From Serratia sp. FDAARGOS_506 (GTDB lineage: Bacteria; Pseudomonadota; Gammaproteobacteria; Enterobacterales; Enterobacteriaceae): DNA of 64,000 nucleotides. The stretch covers positions 124,001 through 188,000 of the forward strand of contig NZ_CP033831.1 in NCBI RefSeq assembly GCF_003812745.1. Direction: 5' to 3'. Below are positions 1-11,573 of the stretch, piece by piece. A program made the position numbers and the translations under genes. Positions within the stretch are counted from its first letter, which is position 1, and every line of letters starts with the position of its first letter. Below the pieces are notes generated by a model. That model ran no database searches and was not told the DNA's origin. It worked only from the letters and a program-made list of their open reading frames with translations.

Positions 1-359
1 GGGTATTCGCGCTCGCCTGCGGCGATGCACTGCGGCATCAGATGGGCGGAAATGGTCTGGCTCGTCGCCACCCGCACCGTGCCGCTGCGCTGTACGCCAA
101 AGCTACGTGCATCCAGCAAAGCGGCCTGCAGCTCGTCCAGCAGCCGTTCGACCCGGTTGGCCAGCCGCAGACCGGCGTCGGTCAACACCACTTCACGCGT
201 GGTGCGATCCAGCAGGCGCACGCCGACCTCCGCCTCCAGCTCCTTCACGCTGTGGCTGACCGCCGATTGCGTCAGACCGATCGCCTCGCCGGCGCGGCTG
301 AAACTGCGGTGGCGGGCGATAGCGACGAACACCCGCAGCTGTTTGAGTGAGTAATTCAT
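1..359 (-). CDS. yfeR: LysR-family transcriptional regulator, YfeR-like (partial, N-terminal part)
   Basis: The reverse strand reads from an ATG at 359 out of the window, showing about 119 N-terminal residues (start [17 protein letters not shown]). This is the LysR winged helix: the recognition region reads [17 protein letters not shown], followed by the linker helix with the usual [13 protein letters not shown]-type motif. The effector-binding domain lies beyond the window. It is divergent from a YfeH-like symporter, as yfeR and yfeH are in E. coli, so it probably controls that neighbour; the roughly 100-bp AT-rich gap would hold both promoters. The inducer is not visible. Family assignment is sure; orthology to YfeR rests on synteny. 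Confidence 0.88.
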   Translation of the reverse strand, partial: MNYSLKQLRVFVAIARHRSFSRAGEAIGLTQSAVSHSVKELEAEVGVRLLDRTTREVVLTDAGLRLANRVERLLDELQAALLDARSFGVQRSGTVRVATSQTISAHLMPQCIAAGEREY

Positions 360-455
360 GCGTTTTTTTCATATATGAATTAAATAAATCAATTTAATTA
401 TTATATGCCCACGCGGGAGAATAGCCCCATCGATTTTCTACCCGAGCGCATCGCC

Positions 456-1454
456 ATGAGATTCCTGCCCGATCGTTTTACCCTGACGCTGATCGCCACC
501 GTGCTGCTGGCGTCGTTTCTGCCGGCGCGCGGCGAGTTCGTCGGCTGGCTCAACGCCCTGACCATCGCCGCCATCGCCCTGCTGTTCTTCATGCACGGCG
601 CCAAGCTGTCGCGCGAGGCCATCCTGGCCGGCAGCAATAACTGGCGGCTGCATCTGTGGGTGATGTTCAGCACCTTCATCATTTTTCCGGCGCTGGGGAT
701 GCTGTTCGCCTGGTGGGCGCCGATCGACGTCAGCCCCGAGCTGTACGCCGGTTTCATCTACCTGTGCATCCTGCCCGCCACCGTGCAGTCGGCCATCGCC
801 TTCACCTCCCTGGCGGGCGGCAACGTGGCGGCGGCGGTGTGCAGCGCCTCCGCCTCCAGCCTGCTGGGGATCTTCGTGTCGCCGCTGTTGGTCGGTCTGC
901 TGATGAACGTGCACGGCGAGACCGGCAGCCTGCGGCAGGTGGGCTCGATCGTGCTGCAGCTGCTGGTGCCGTTCGTCGCCGGCCACCTGCTGCGGCCGCT
1001 GATCGGCGGCTGGATCGAGCGCCATCGCCCGCTGATCGGCAAAACCGACCAGACCTCGATTCTGCTGGTGGTGTACGCCGCCTTCAGCGAGGCGGTCACG
1101 CACGGTATCTGGCATCAGGTGGGGATCGGTTCGCTGGCGTTTATCGTCGGCGGTAGCATCGTGCTGCTGACGATCGTGCTGGTGGTGAACACCTACATGG
1201 CGCGCTGGCTGGGATTCAGCAAGGCGGACGAGATCACCATCGTGTTCTGCGGTTCGAAGAAAAGCCTGGCGAACGGCATTCCGATGGCCAATATCCTGTT
1301 CCCGGCGGCGACGGTGGGGGTCATGGTGCTGCCGCTGATGGTATTCCATCAGGTGCAGCTGATGACCTGCGCGGTATTGGCGAAAAGGTATCAGCGCAAG
1401 CAGCGGGCGCACCAGGCGGTGCCCAACGCCAACACGCAGGCGTCGCGCGGGTAA
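456..1454 (+). CDS. yfeH: Bile acid:sodium symporter family protein, YfeH-like
   Basis: An inner-membrane transporter of about 332 residues with close to ten hydrophobic segments. Family signatures include FFMHGAKLSREA near the N terminus, LPATVQSAIAFTSLAGGN in the middle and IVFCGSKKSLANGIPMANILFP near the C terminus, matching E. coli YfeH (SBF-like superfamily). The physiological substrate of YfeH proteins is not established, so bile-acid transport should not be assumed. I prefer the ATG at 456 (MRFLPDRFTLTLIATVLL) because homologues begin there; an in-frame ATG at 405 would add 17 polar residues and has no ribosome-binding site. It is divergent from the LysR gene, its likely regulator. Confidence 0.9.
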   Translation: MRFLPDRFTLTLIATVLLASFLPARGEFVGWLNALTIAAIALLFFMHGAKLSREAILAGSNNWRLHLWVMFSTFIIFPALGMLFAWWAPIDVSPELYAGFIYLCILPATVQSAIAFTSLAGGNVAAAVCSASASSLLGIFVSPLLVGLLMNVHGETGSLRQVGSIVLQLLVPFVAGHLLRPLIGGWIERHRPLIGKTDQTSILLVVYAAFSEAVTHGIWHQVGIGSLAFIVGGSIVLLTIVLVVNTYMARWLGFSKADEITIVFCGSKKSLANGIPMANILFPAATVGVMVLPLMVFHQVQLMTCAVLAKRYQRKQRAHQAVPNANTQASRG

Positions 1455-1477
1455 AAAAAGACGGGCCAAGGCCCGTC
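1453..1477 (-). terminator. Terminator after ypeB, shared with the end of yfeH
   Basis: An 8-bp perfect stem (gacgggcc/ggcccgtc) with a 2-nt loop at 1460-1477 has a run of seven A on its left, which becomes a U tract for leftward transcripts from ligA-ypeB. For rightward transcripts from yfeH the downstream run is weak (atttc). Confidence 0.8.
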
Positions 1478-1480
1478 ATT

Positions 1481-1695
1481 TCAGCTTTTTTTCAGCGGCT
1501 TGACCAGGTGGTCAAGCCCTTCGATTTTAATCGCCAGCGTCATCTCCATCAGCATGCCGAGCTTGCCTTTGGGGAATTCGCCCTTGCGAGCGAACCACAG
1601 CAGGTACTCTTCGGGCAGATCGATCAGCACCCGCCCCTGGTACTTGCCGAATGGCATCACGGTATTGGCGATCTCCAGCAGGTTTTCCTTTTCCA

Positions 1696-1696
<1 letters not shown>
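1481..1696 (-). CDS. ypeB: DUF3820 family small protein YpeB
   Basis: A 71-residue protein beginning MEKENLLEIANTVMPFGKYQ, nearly collinear with E. coli YpeB (72 residues), with the family core PFGKYxGRxLIDLPEEYLLWFARK. The family is found alone or fused to nuclease domains in other bacteria; its function is unknown. Its start codon overlaps the ligA stop (TGATG arrangement at 1694-1698), so the two genes are translationally coupled. Identification by similarity and synteny is strong; no function can be assigned from sequence. Confidence 0.93.
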
Positions 1697-3720
<2,024 letters not shown>

Positions 3721-3733
3721 TCACCATCAAAGA

Positions 3734-3757
3734 TAAAAAACCCCCGGCTAGCGGGGG
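3734..3757 (-). terminator. Terminator downstream of zipA
   Basis: Read leftward, a GC-rich hairpin (ccccc paired with ggggg around a gctagc centre, 3741-3757) is followed by seven U (A run 3734-3740). It lies between the zipA stop and the ligA start, so ligA must have its own promoter in this short gap or depend on readthrough. Confidence 0.85.
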
Positions 3758-3796
3758 CTTGGTTGTTACGGATGTTCAGTGCGCGCGGCAACCCGG

Positions 3797-4822
3797 TCAG
3801 GCGTTGTTTTCCAACACTTCACGGATACGCGCTTTGTAGGTTTCCAGCTTCTGCGGCGTCATCATGCGGCGCTCGTCGTCCAGCACCACGCCGCCCACGT
3901 CGTCGGCGATACGCTGTGCTGACTGCAGCATCAGCTTGAAGTTCTGATTGGCGTCGCCGTAAGACGGCACCATCATGAACATCGACACGCCCGGCGTGGA
4001 GAAGTCGGACATCATGTCAGGATCGAACGATCCCGGCTTGACCATGTTCGCCAGGCTGAACAGCACCGGGCCGCTGCCGGCTGGGCTGATATGGCGATGG
4101 AAGATGCCCATCTCGCCAAACTGGAAGCCCGCCTGCAACACACTCTGCAGCAGCACTTCGCCGCCGATTACGCCGCCCTGATGGGCCGCGACGTGCAGCA
4201 CCAGCACGGTCTCTTTCAGCTTGGCCGGAATTGGCGCAGCCGCCGGCTGTTGTGGCTGCGGCGCAGGTTCCTGCGGCGGCTTCACTTCCGGCGCAGGCTG
4301 CACAGGGGCCGGCTCGGCGTGGAATGCCGGTTCCGCCACCTGCGGTGCCTCATGTTCATGCGGCAGATCGTCGACGCGCGGCTCACGGCGCGCGGCCGGT
4401 TGCGGTTGCTGCGGTTCGGCCTGTTCTTCGTCCGGCGCGTAGTTGTTCAACAGGATGTCATCATACTCCGGCCGCTGAGACAGCGGGGGCGGCGTCTGAT
4501 GAGCAGCCGGCTGAACAGCGCGGGGCGCAGGCGCAGCCGCCGGAGCGGGCTTCGGCGCGACCACGGGTTCTTCGCGTGCGGCATCGAAATGGCCGAATGA
4601 CGGCTCGTCTTGCGGGTGAGCAGCGCGTACGCGCACTTCACCGACGCCTTCTTCGAGATCGTCGATCGGAGTTTGTTCACGTTCCTTTTGGGAACGTTTG
4701 GCTGGGCGATCGCGGAAGAGCGCTGACCGTTCTTTGCGACTGGTCCACAGACCGTGCAATAACAGCGCTATTATGGCGATCGCGCCAACAACGATTAATA
4801 TCAGACGCAAATCCTGCATCAT
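3797..4822 (-). CDS. zipA: Cell division protein ZipA
   Basis: An essential divisome protein that tethers FtsZ to the inner membrane. About 341 residues: an N-terminal membrane anchor ([24 protein letters not shown]), a basic stretch ([18 protein letters not shown]), a long Pro/Gln/Ala-rich linker (roughly residues 70-200, full of PQPQQPAA-type runs) and a C-terminal FtsZ-binding domain with the conserved [22 protein letters not shown] and [26 protein letters not shown]. The start at 4822 is chosen because it reproduces the E. coli N terminus; a longer reading to 4894 adds unrelated residues. Divergent from cysZ, as in E. coli. Confidence 0.96.
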   Translation of the reverse strand: MMQDLRLILIVVGAIAIIALLLHGLWTSRKERSALFRDRPAKRSQKEREQTPIDDLEEGVGEVRVRAAHPQDEPSFGHFDAAREEPVVAPKPAPAAAPAPRAVQPAAHQTPPPLSQRPEYDDILLNNYAPDEEQAEPQQPQPAARREPRVDDLPHEHEAPQVAEPAFHAEPAPVQPAPEVKPPQEPAPQPQQPAAAPIPAKLKETVLVLHVAAHQGGVIGGEVLLQSVLQAGFQFGEMGIFHRHISPAGSGPVLFSLANMVKPGSFDPDMMSDFSTPGVSMFMMVPSYGDANQNFKLMLQSAQRIADDVGGVVLDDERRMMTPQKLETYKARIREVLENNA

Positions 4823-5043
4823 TGCTATCTCTGTTGTTCCAATACATTGCCACCGCGGCAAACATTCACTCTTTAACTCTATTTGCCCGCGCACACAAGT
4901 GCAAGTCCGTGCTGAACTTTATGCCAATAAAGATGATTATACTGCCTTTTTCTGCTGGTTTTTCAGCCAACCCTACCCTAGCCAGTGGAAAATCATCCCT
5001 ATATGATAATGATGCCTGTTCAGACAACGAGATAACTTAAGAT

Positions 5044-5802
5044 ATGTCCTATACGCAGCCCCCTTCCCGTTCAACCAGCGGCATTCACTATTTCGCCGAG
5101 GGCTGGCGCCTGATTTCGCGCCCGGGGATTAAACGTTATGTGGTCCTGCCGTTGCTGGTCAACGTGCTGCTGATGGGGTCCGCTTTCTGGTGGCTGTTCA
5201 GCCGGCTCGGCGACTGGATCCCGGCGATGATGAGCCACGTTCCCGACTGGCTGCAATGGTTGAGCTACCTGCTGTGGCCGCTGGCGGTCATTTCGGTGCT
5301 GCTGGTGTTCAGCTATCTGTTCAGCACCATCACCAACCTGATCGCCGCGCCGTTCTGCGGCCTGCTGGCCGAGCAGCTCGAAGGTAGCCTGACCGGCAAA
5401 CCGCTGCCGGATACCGGCCTGCTCGGCATCGCCAAAGATTTGCCGCGCATCATGGCGCGCGAATGGCGCAAGCTGATGTATTACCTGCCGCGCGCGCTGT
5501 TGCTGCTGGCGCTCTACTTCGTGCCCGGCATCGGCCAGACGGTGGCGCCGGTGCTGTGGTTCCTGTTCAGCGCCTGGATGCTGGCGATCCAGTATTGCGA
5601 CTACCCGTTCGACAACCACAAGGTGAGCTTTGCCGACATGCGGCGCGCCCTGCGCCAACACAAAACCGACAACCTGCAGTTCGGCGCGTTGGTCAGCCTG
5701 TTCACCATGATCCCGATCCTCAATCTGGTTATCCTGCCGGTCGCCGTCTGCGGTGCCACCGCGATGTGGGTCGATCGCTACCGCTCGCAATTCGTCCGAT
5801 AA
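5044..5802 (+). CDS. cysZ: Sulfate permease CysZ
   Basis: 252 residues with four hydrophobic segments or re-entrant helices ([84 protein letters not shown]). The family motifs [16 protein letters not shown] and [22 protein letters not shown] are intact. CysZ is a high-affinity sulfate channel feeding assimilation to cysteine. It lies directly upstream of cysK, as in E. coli, but a hairpin and a 185-bp gap separate them, so they are likely separate units, both plausibly under CysB (inference). Confidence 0.96.
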   Translation: MSYTQPPSRSTSGIHYFAEGWRLISRPGIKRYVVLPLLVNVLLMGSAFWWLFSRLGDWIPAMMSHVPDWLQWLSYLLWPLAVISVLLVFSYLFSTITNLIAAPFCGLLAEQLEGSLTGKPLPDTGLLGIAKDLPRIMAREWRKLMYYLPRALLLLALYFVPGIGQTVAPVLWFLFSAWMLAIQYCDYPFDNHKVSFADMRRALRQHKTDNLQFGALVSLFTMIPILNLVILPVAVCGATAMWVDRYRSQFVR

Positions 5803-5842
5803 CCGCCGTTTTTTACCGCCGATAGCGCGGGAATTTTCGACA

Positions 5843-5870
5843 GGGCGCGCATTTCGCGCCCTTATCATTG
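5843..5870 (+). terminator. Probable terminator after cysZ
   Basis: A seven-base-pair stem (gggcgcg/cgcgccc, 5843-5849 with 5855-5861) followed by a modest T-rich stretch (ttatcatt). The weak T tract lowers confidence. Confidence 0.5.
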
Positions 5871-5987
5871 TGCTTAAAACTTATTTCCTAATAACATATA
5901 GATATACCAATTCTTTACTTCCCTGCCGGTACTGTTAGCGTATGCTTTCGATGTTCCCCACATTTTCATAGAGTTAAAGGACGGGCT

Positions 5988-6956
<969 letters not shown>

Positions 6957-6983
6957 TTCTGCCACTGCACAAATCGCTAAAAA

Positions 6984-7006
6984 AGCACCCTGCGGGGTGC
7001 TTTTTT
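6984..7006 (+). terminator. Rho-independent terminator of cysK
   Basis: Perfect stem agcaccc/gggtgct with a short loop, then six T (7001-7006); a preceding A run makes it potentially bidirectional. Confidence 0.9.
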
Positions 7007-7122
7007 GTGGACTGGATCAAACTTTATAGCAGTCCAAGATTGCTTTTGCCCGTCGGCTTTAGTATTTAACGGTGCATTATTTCGATGCGCAAAATTAATC
7101 ACCCCCCGAGCCCGGTCAAGGC

Positions 7123-7135
7123 TGAATCGATTTAC
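7123..7135 (+). promoter_or_regulatory. Putative Cra (FruR) operator upstream of ptsH
   Basis: The bases TGAATCGATTTAC fit the published Cra consensus (TGAAWCGNTNRMW). A Cra site is known in the E. coli ptsH promoter region, so position and sequence agree. Binding itself is inferred. Confidence 0.65.
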
Positions 7136-7286
7136 TCATCTGTCGCCGACGCGTCGAATCGGGCATAATGGGGAGCGGATTGGAACGACGTCAAAAGCCG
7201 AGTTTTTTGATCTGAAGTGCCTAACGCGTCGTTTTCTGTTGCATCAACGTTCGCCCCTGTCCATAGTCAGGCGCTATAACCAGACA

Positions 7287-7320
7287 AGCTAAAGTCAGGC
7301 CCCTGGGCTAAACTTTAGCT
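7287..7320 (+). promoter_or_regulatory. Stacked hairpin in the ptsH leader
   Basis: A 9-bp perfect inverted repeat (agctaaagt/actttagct, 7287-7295 with 7312-7320) encloses a second small stem (gccc/gggc, 7299-7302 with 7305-7308). It ends about 15 nt before the GGGG-rich ribosome-binding region of ptsH. No T tract follows, so it does not look like a terminator. Confidence 0.55.
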
Positions 7321-7355
7321 CCACAACATTAATCCAATAAGTTGGGGAAACATCA

Positions 7356-7613
7356 ATGTTCCAGCAAGAAGTTACTATTACCGCTCCGAATGGTCTGCAT
7401 ACTCGCCCTGCCGCTCAGTTCGTTAAAGAAGCCAAAGGCTTCACGTCTGACATCACCGTAACCTCCAACGGCAAAAGCGCCAGCGCCAAAAGCCTGTTCA
7501 AACTGCAAACTCTGGGGCTGACTCAAGGGACCGTAGTGACCATCTCCGCTGAAGGTGAAGACGAGCAGAAAGCCGTTGAGCACTTGGTAAAACTGATGGC
7601 AGAGCTTGAGTAA
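7356..7613 (+). CDS. ptsH: Phosphocarrier protein HPr
   Basis: 85 residues, the standard HPr length. It carries phosphate from enzyme I to the sugar-specific EIIA domains in the cytoplasm. The phospho-histidine is His15 in [11 protein letters not shown], and the regulatory-serine region is [15 protein letters not shown] (Ser46). The ATG is preceded by a GGGG ribosome-binding motif. First gene of ptsH-ptsI-crr. Confidence 0.98.
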   Translation: MFQQEVTITAPNGLHTRPAAQFVKEAKGFTSDITVTSNGKSASAKSLFKLQTLGLTQGTVVTISAEGEDEQKAVEHLVKLMAELE

Positions 7614-7659
7614 TCGGCCCGTCTTTTTAGTTAACACCAGTCAAGAGTAAGGTAGGGTT

Positions 7660-9387
7660 ATGATTTCAGGCATTTTAGTATCACCGGGCATCGCTTTTGG
7701 TAAGGCTCTCTTGCTGAAAGAAGACGACATCGTCATCAACCGGAAGAAAATCTCTGCTGATCAAGTAGAGCAGGAAGTCTCGCGTTTTCTGGCCGGCCGC
7801 GCAAAAGCGTCCGAACAGCTGGAAGCGATCAAGACCAAAGCTGGCGAAACCTTCGGCGAAGAGAAGGAAGCTATCTTCGAAGGCCACATCATGTTGCTGG
7901 AAGACGAAGAGCTTGAGCAGGAAATCATAGCCCTAATCAAAGACGATCTGGCCTCCGCAGACGCCGCCGCCTACACCGTGATCGAAGGTCAGGCGAAAGC
8001 GCTGGAAGAGCTGGACGACGAATACCTGAAAGAACGCGCCGCCGACGTGCGCGACATCGGTAAGCGCCTGCTGCAGAACATCCTGGGCATGCCGATCGTC
8101 GATCTGGGCTCCATTCAGGACGAAGTGATCCTGGTGGCCACCGATCTGACCCCGTCCGAGACCGCACAGCTGAACCTGGACAAAGTGCTGGGCTTCATTA
8201 CCGATCTCGGCGGCCGGACTTCCCACACCTCTATCATGGCGCGCTCCCTGGAGCTGCCGGCGATCGTCGGTACCAGCGACGTGACCAAGCAGGTGAAAAA
8301 CGACGATTACCTGATTCTGGATGCGGTTAACAACAAAATTTACGTTAACCCGACCGCTGACGTTATCGATCAGCTGAAAGCCGCCCAGAACCAATACATC
8401 ACCGAGAAAAACGATCTGGCCAAGCTGAAGGACCTGCCGGCGATTACGCTGGACGGCCATCAGGTTGAAGTCTGCGCCAACATCGGCACCGTGCGCGACG
8501 TCGCGGGTGCAGAGCGCAACGGCGCGGAAGGCGTCGGCCTGTATCGTACCGAATTCCTGTTCATGGACCGCGACTCGCTGCCGACCGAAGACGAGCAGTT
8601 CCAGGCTTATAAAGCCGTGGCGGAAGCCATGGGCTCGCAGGCCGTGATCGTCCGCACCATGGACATTGGCGGCGACAAAGACCTGCCGTACATGAACCTG
8701 CCGAAGGAAGAGAACCCGTTCCTCGGCTGGCGTGCCATCCGCATCGCGATGGACCGCCGCGAAATCCTGCACGCCCAGCTGCGCGCCATCCTGCGCGCCT
8801 CGGCGTTCGGCAAACTGCGCATCATGTTCCCGATGATCATCTCCGTGGAAGAAGTGCGCGATCTGAAAGGTGAAATCGAGACGCTGAAGGCGCAGCTGCG
8901 CGAAGAAGGCAAGGCGTTTGACGAGAGCATCGAAGTGGGCGTGATGGTGGAAACACCGGCTGCGGCGGTCATCGCTCACCACCTGGCGAAAGAAGTCGAC
9001 TTCTTTAGTATTGGGACAAACGATCTAACCCAGTATACTCTGGCGGTAGATCGCGGCAACGAGCTGATTTCTCATCTCTATAACCCGATGTCCCCATCAG
9101 TGCTTGGCCTGATCAAACAGGTTATTGATGCATCTCACGCGGAAGGCAAGTGGACCGGCATGTGCGGCGAACTGGCTGGCGATGAGCGTGCTACACTGTT
9201 GTTATTGGGCATGGGGCTGGATGAGTTCAGCATGAGTGCGATTTCAATCCCGCGCATCAAGAAAATTATTCGCAACACGAATTTCGAAGATGTGAAGGCG
9301 TTGGCAGCGCAGGCCTTGGCACAGCCAACGGCACAAGACCTGATGAATTGCGTCAATAAATTCATCGAAGAAAAAACGCTCTGCTAA
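7660..9387 (+). CDS. ptsI: Phosphoenolpyruvate-protein phosphotransferase, enzyme I
   Basis: 575 residues, the same as the E. coli enzyme. It autophosphorylates from phosphoenolpyruvate and donates the phosphate to HPr. The active-site histidine lies in [21 protein letters not shown] (about residue 189). The C-terminal PEP-binding TIM barrel shows [44 protein letters not shown] split by normal spacing, and the catalytic-cysteine region [14 protein letters not shown] (about residue 502). It lies 46 bp after ptsH behind AAGGTAGGG; no terminator is visible between them. Confidence 0.98.
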   Translation: MISGILVSPGIAFGKALLLKEDDIVINRKKISADQVEQEVSRFLAGRAKASEQLEAIKTKAGETFGEEKEAIFEGHIMLLEDEELEQEIIALIKDDLASADAAAYTVIEGQAKALEELDDEYLKERAADVRDIGKRLLQNILGMPIVDLGSIQDEVILVATDLTPSETAQLNLDKVLGFITDLGGRTSHTSIMARSLELPAIVGTSDVTKQVKNDDYLILDAVNNKIYVNPTADVIDQLKAAQNQYITEKNDLAKLKDLPAITLDGHQVEVCANIGTVRDVAGAERNGAEGVGLYRTEFLFMDRDSLPTEDEQFQAYKAVAEAMGSQAVIVRTMDIGGDKDLPYMNLPKEENPFLGWRAIRIAMDRREILHAQLRAILRASAFGKLRIMFPMIISVEEVRDLKGEIETLKAQLREEGKAFDESIEVGVMVETPAAAVIAHHLAKEVDFFSIGTNDLTQYTLAVDRGNELISHLYNPMSPSVLGLIKQVIDASHAEGKWTGMCGELAGDERATLLLLGMGLDEFSMSAISIPRIKKIIRNTNFEDVKALAAQALAQPTAQDLMNCVNKFIEEKTLC

Positions 9388-9436
9388 ACTTCCACGACAC
9401 TGGAACGCCGCCCAATTTAATGCTTAGGAGAAGATC

Positions 9437-9946
9437 ATGGGTTTGTTCGATAAACTGAAATCTCTGGTTTCTGATGACAAGAAAGACACGGGCACTATCG
9501 AGATCGTCGCTCCCCTTTCTGGCGAAATCGTCAATATCGAAGATGTGCCGGACGTAGTGTTCGCTGAAAAAATCGTTGGCGACGGTATCGCCATCAAACC
9601 GGCCGGCAACAAAATGGTTGCTCCGGTTGACGGCACCATCGGTAAGATTTTCGAAACCAACCATGCATTCTCTATCGAATCCGACAGCGGCATTGAGCTG
9701 TTCGTCCACTTCGGCATCGATACCGTAGAACTGAAAGGCGAAGGCTTCAAACGCATCGCCGAAGAAGGCCAGCGCGTCAAGAAAGGTGATGTGGTTATCG
9801 AGTTCAACCTGCCACTGCTGGAAGAGAAAGCCAAGTCTACCCTGACGCCGGTCGTTATCTCCAACATGGACGAGATCAAAGAGCTGATCAAACTGTCCGG
9901 CAGCGTGACCGTTGGCGAAACCCCGATCATCCGCATCAAGAAGTAA
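9437..9946 (+). CDS. crr: PTS glucose-specific EIIA component (EIIA-Glc)
   Basis: 169 residues. EIIA-Glc passes phosphate to glucose permease and, by its phosphorylation state, regulates adenylate cyclase and non-PTS permeases (inducer exclusion). The phospho-histidine is in [18 protein letters not shown] (about His91), and the other active-site histidine in [14 protein letters not shown] (about His76). A strong ribosome-binding site (TAGGAGAAG) precedes it, and the start [19 protein letters not shown] contains the amphipathic membrane-binding N terminus of the family. Third gene of the pts operon, closed by a strong terminator. Confidence 0.98.
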   Translation: MGLFDKLKSLVSDDKKDTGTIEIVAPLSGEIVNIEDVPDVVFAEKIVGDGIAIKPAGNKMVAPVDGTIGKIFETNHAFSIESDSGIELFVHFGIDTVELKGEGFKRIAEEGQRVKKGDVVIEFNLPLLEEKAKSTLTPVVISNMDEIKELIKLSGSVTVGETPIIRIKK

Positions 9947-9965
9947 TCGCGAATGAGCAAGAAAA

Positions 9966-9990
9966 ACGGCGCCCTCGGCGCCGTTTTTTT
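9966..9990 (+). terminator. Rho-independent terminator of the pts operon
   Basis: Perfect 8-bp stem acggcgcc/ggcgccgt with a 3-nt loop, followed by seven T. Confidence 0.93.
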
Positions 9991-10020
9991 ATCCCCTTCG
10001 TCTTTTGAACCGCAGCGTTA

Positions 10021-10117
10021 TTGGCCGCACTTGCTCACCCCGGTCACTTACCGGAGTAAGCTCCCGGGGATTCCCCCGCTTGCCGCCTAGCTGCAATTCG
10101 AAATCCTTTGGGTATAC
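10021..10117. repeat. ERIC-like (IRU) intergenic repeat, probably incomplete
   Basis: The stretch contains the two conserved ERIC cores: gctcaccccggtcacttac (reverse complement of the ERIC2 primer region, near 10033-10051) and gtaagctcccggggattc (ERIC1R region, near 10056-10073), followed by the GCCGCC and ctgcaattcgaaat...gggtata tail seen at one end of enterobacterial ERIC copies. The opposite end is less recognisable, so the copy may be truncated. Identification is from memory of the ERIC consensus. Confidence 0.75.
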
Positions 10118-10143
10118 CGCGGATAATAGACGTTATCGGCGCA

Positions 10144-10227
10144 GGCAGTTTGAACATGGACAGCGCGCAACCTTCGTCACGTACACGTAGTACGTGACGA
10201 AGGCGAGCACTGCCCTAGTTCAAAATG
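10144..10227. repeat. Large imperfect palindrome between crr and the sensor kinase gene
   Basis: Perfect 14-bp arms ccttcgtcacgtac (10171-10184) and gtacgtgacgaagg (10190-10203) flank a 5-nt centre. The similarity extends outward with few mismatches to tttgaac (left) and gttcaaa (right), about 36-38 nt per arm. It sits between the ERIC-like repeat and the stop codon of the leftward kinase gene, so it could act as a terminator for that operon or be a mobile palindromic repeat of its own. Confidence 0.7.
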
Positions 10228-10244
10228 GCAAGTAAGATAGTCTA

Positions 10245-11567
10245 TTATTGCCAGCGCGGGATGCGCAGGGTAATGACAAGCCCCTCTTTATCGCCGTTGC
10301 GCGCCTCAACCTGGCCGCCGTGTGCCAGCACCACCTTGCGGGTGATCGCCAGCCCCAGGCCGTAACCCTTGCCCGACAGCGCCGACTTCACGCGCACGAA
10401 CGGATCGAAGATGCTCGACAGCTTCGCCTCCTCGACTCCCGGCCCCTGATCGCTGACCGCGATCTGGAACAGGTTATCGACGCGCGTCAACGCCACCGTC
10501 ACCCGTTGGCCGTGGCTGGAAAAGCGCAGCGCATTGCGCACGATATTGTCCACCGCTCGCCGCATCAGCTCCGCATTGCCCTTGACGGTGTACTCCACGT
10601 CCGACTCGGCCTGCAGCACGATATCCACGCCAGGCACCTGCGCCTCGTAACGTGCATCGCTCACCACCGCATCCACCAGGCCGTACAGATCGAAATACTC
10701 CTCGTCCGGCAGGCTGCTGTGTTCGGCGCGCGACAGCGCCAGCAGCTCGCCGATCATTTTGTCCAACCGCCCCGACTCATGTTCGATGCGCTTGAGCGAA
10801 GTTTCGACGTTGCCGGCATTCTGCCGCGCCAGGCCGATCGCCAGCTGCAGTCGCGCCAGCGGCGAACGCAGCTCGTGCGAAACGTCGTGCAACAGCTGCT
10901 CGCGGGCGCTGACCAGCAGCTCCAAGCGCTCGGCCATGGTGTCGAAATCGCGCGCCACGTCGGACAGCTCGTCATGGCGGCGGCGCATATTGGGGAACAG
11001 CCGCACCGACAAATCGCCCTGCGCCACCCGATCCAGTCCGCCGCGCAGCTGACGCATCGGCCGGGTCAGATTCCAGGCCAGCACGGCGCTGAACAGCAAA
11101 CCGCCCAGTCCGCCGACCCACAGCATCGGCGCAGGAATGTTGAAGAAGTGGGAGCGTCGCTCCGGGCGATACTCTTCCCGCAGTCCGCGCACGTTGTAAC
11201 TCAGCCAATATCCCTGCCCTTCGCCGGTCTGCACCCAGGCAGAGATCTCTTTCGGCATCCGCCGCCCTTCAAATACCGGTTCTTCCGGCGCGGGCGGCGG
11301 CGGTTGGGTCATCGCCGTCACGGATAGCAAACGCCTGTCGTCCTCGGGCCAGTCGCGCATCAGGGCTTCCAGCGCCGGCATGCCGCCGCTGCGCAACTGG
11401 GTAGCGGCCGAGGTCAGCTGCAGGCCGATAACCCGCCGCGCCATGGCATTCTCCGGCGGCACATAGCGGTCGCCATACAAAGAAAACGCTACCCACAGCG
11501 CCTGCGTCATGATGAGGAAGGTCAGCCAAAAGCCGAGCAAAATTTTCCAGAACAGTCTTCCGCGCAT
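10245..11567 (-). CDS. Sensor histidine kinase, CpxA-like
   Basis: 440 residues. First membrane segment near 9-30 (ILLGFWLTFLIMTQALWVAFSL), a periplasmic sensor region of about 110 residues, a second membrane segment near 147-166 (PMLWVGGLGGLLFSAVLAWN), a HAMP domain (LTRPMRQLRGGLDRVAQGDLS), dimerisation box with the phospho-histidine in LLHDVSHELRSPLARLQ, N box (VDNIVRNALRFSS), G1 (SDQGPGVEE) and G2 (GKGYGLGLAITRKV). The arrangement resembles CpxA, but the periplasmic part differs from what I recall of CpxA, so this is probably a paralogue with an unknown signal. It starts 6 bp after the response regulator stop, so the two are co-transcribed. This pair is not at this place in E. coli K-12. 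Confidence 0.9.
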   Translation of the reverse strand: MRGRLFWKILLGFWLTFLIMTQALWVAFSLYGDRYVPPENAMARRVIGLQLTSAATQLRSGGMPALEALMRDWPEDDRRLLSVTAMTQPPPPAPEEPVFEGRRMPKEISAWVQTGEGQGYWLSYNVRGLREEYRPERRSHFFNIPAPMLWVGGLGGLLFSAVLAWNLTRPMRQLRGGLDRVAQGDLSVRLFPNMRRRHDELSDVARDFDTMAERLELLVSAREQLLHDVSHELRSPLARLQLAIGLARQNAGNVETSLKRIEHESGRLDKMIGELLALSRAEHSSLPDEEYFDLYGLVDAVVSDARYEAQVPGVDIVLQAESDVEYTVKGNAELMRRAVDNIVRNALRFSSHGQRVTVALTRVDNLFQIAVSDQGPGVEEAKLSSIFDPFVRVKSALSGKGYGLGLAITRKVVLAHGGQVEARNGDKEGLVITLRIPRWQ

Positions 11568-11573
11568 GTCTGG

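Larger units (their letters stand above)
7007..7355 (+). promoter_or_regulatory. Long leader/promoter region of the pts operon
   Basis: About 350 bp between the cysK terminator and ptsH hold no convincing gene. In E. coli this interval carries several ptsH promoters controlled by CRP and Cra; here a Cra-like site (7123-7135) and a stacked hairpin (7287-7320) are visible. The core promoters could not be assigned with confidence by eye. A reading frame at 7005-7292 has no ribosome-binding site or family resemblance and is not called. Confidence 0.6.

Noticed and set aside
7005-7292. Reading frame of 95 codons in the pts leader
   Set aside because: No ribosome-binding site or recognisable family; it covers the Cra site and promoter region.
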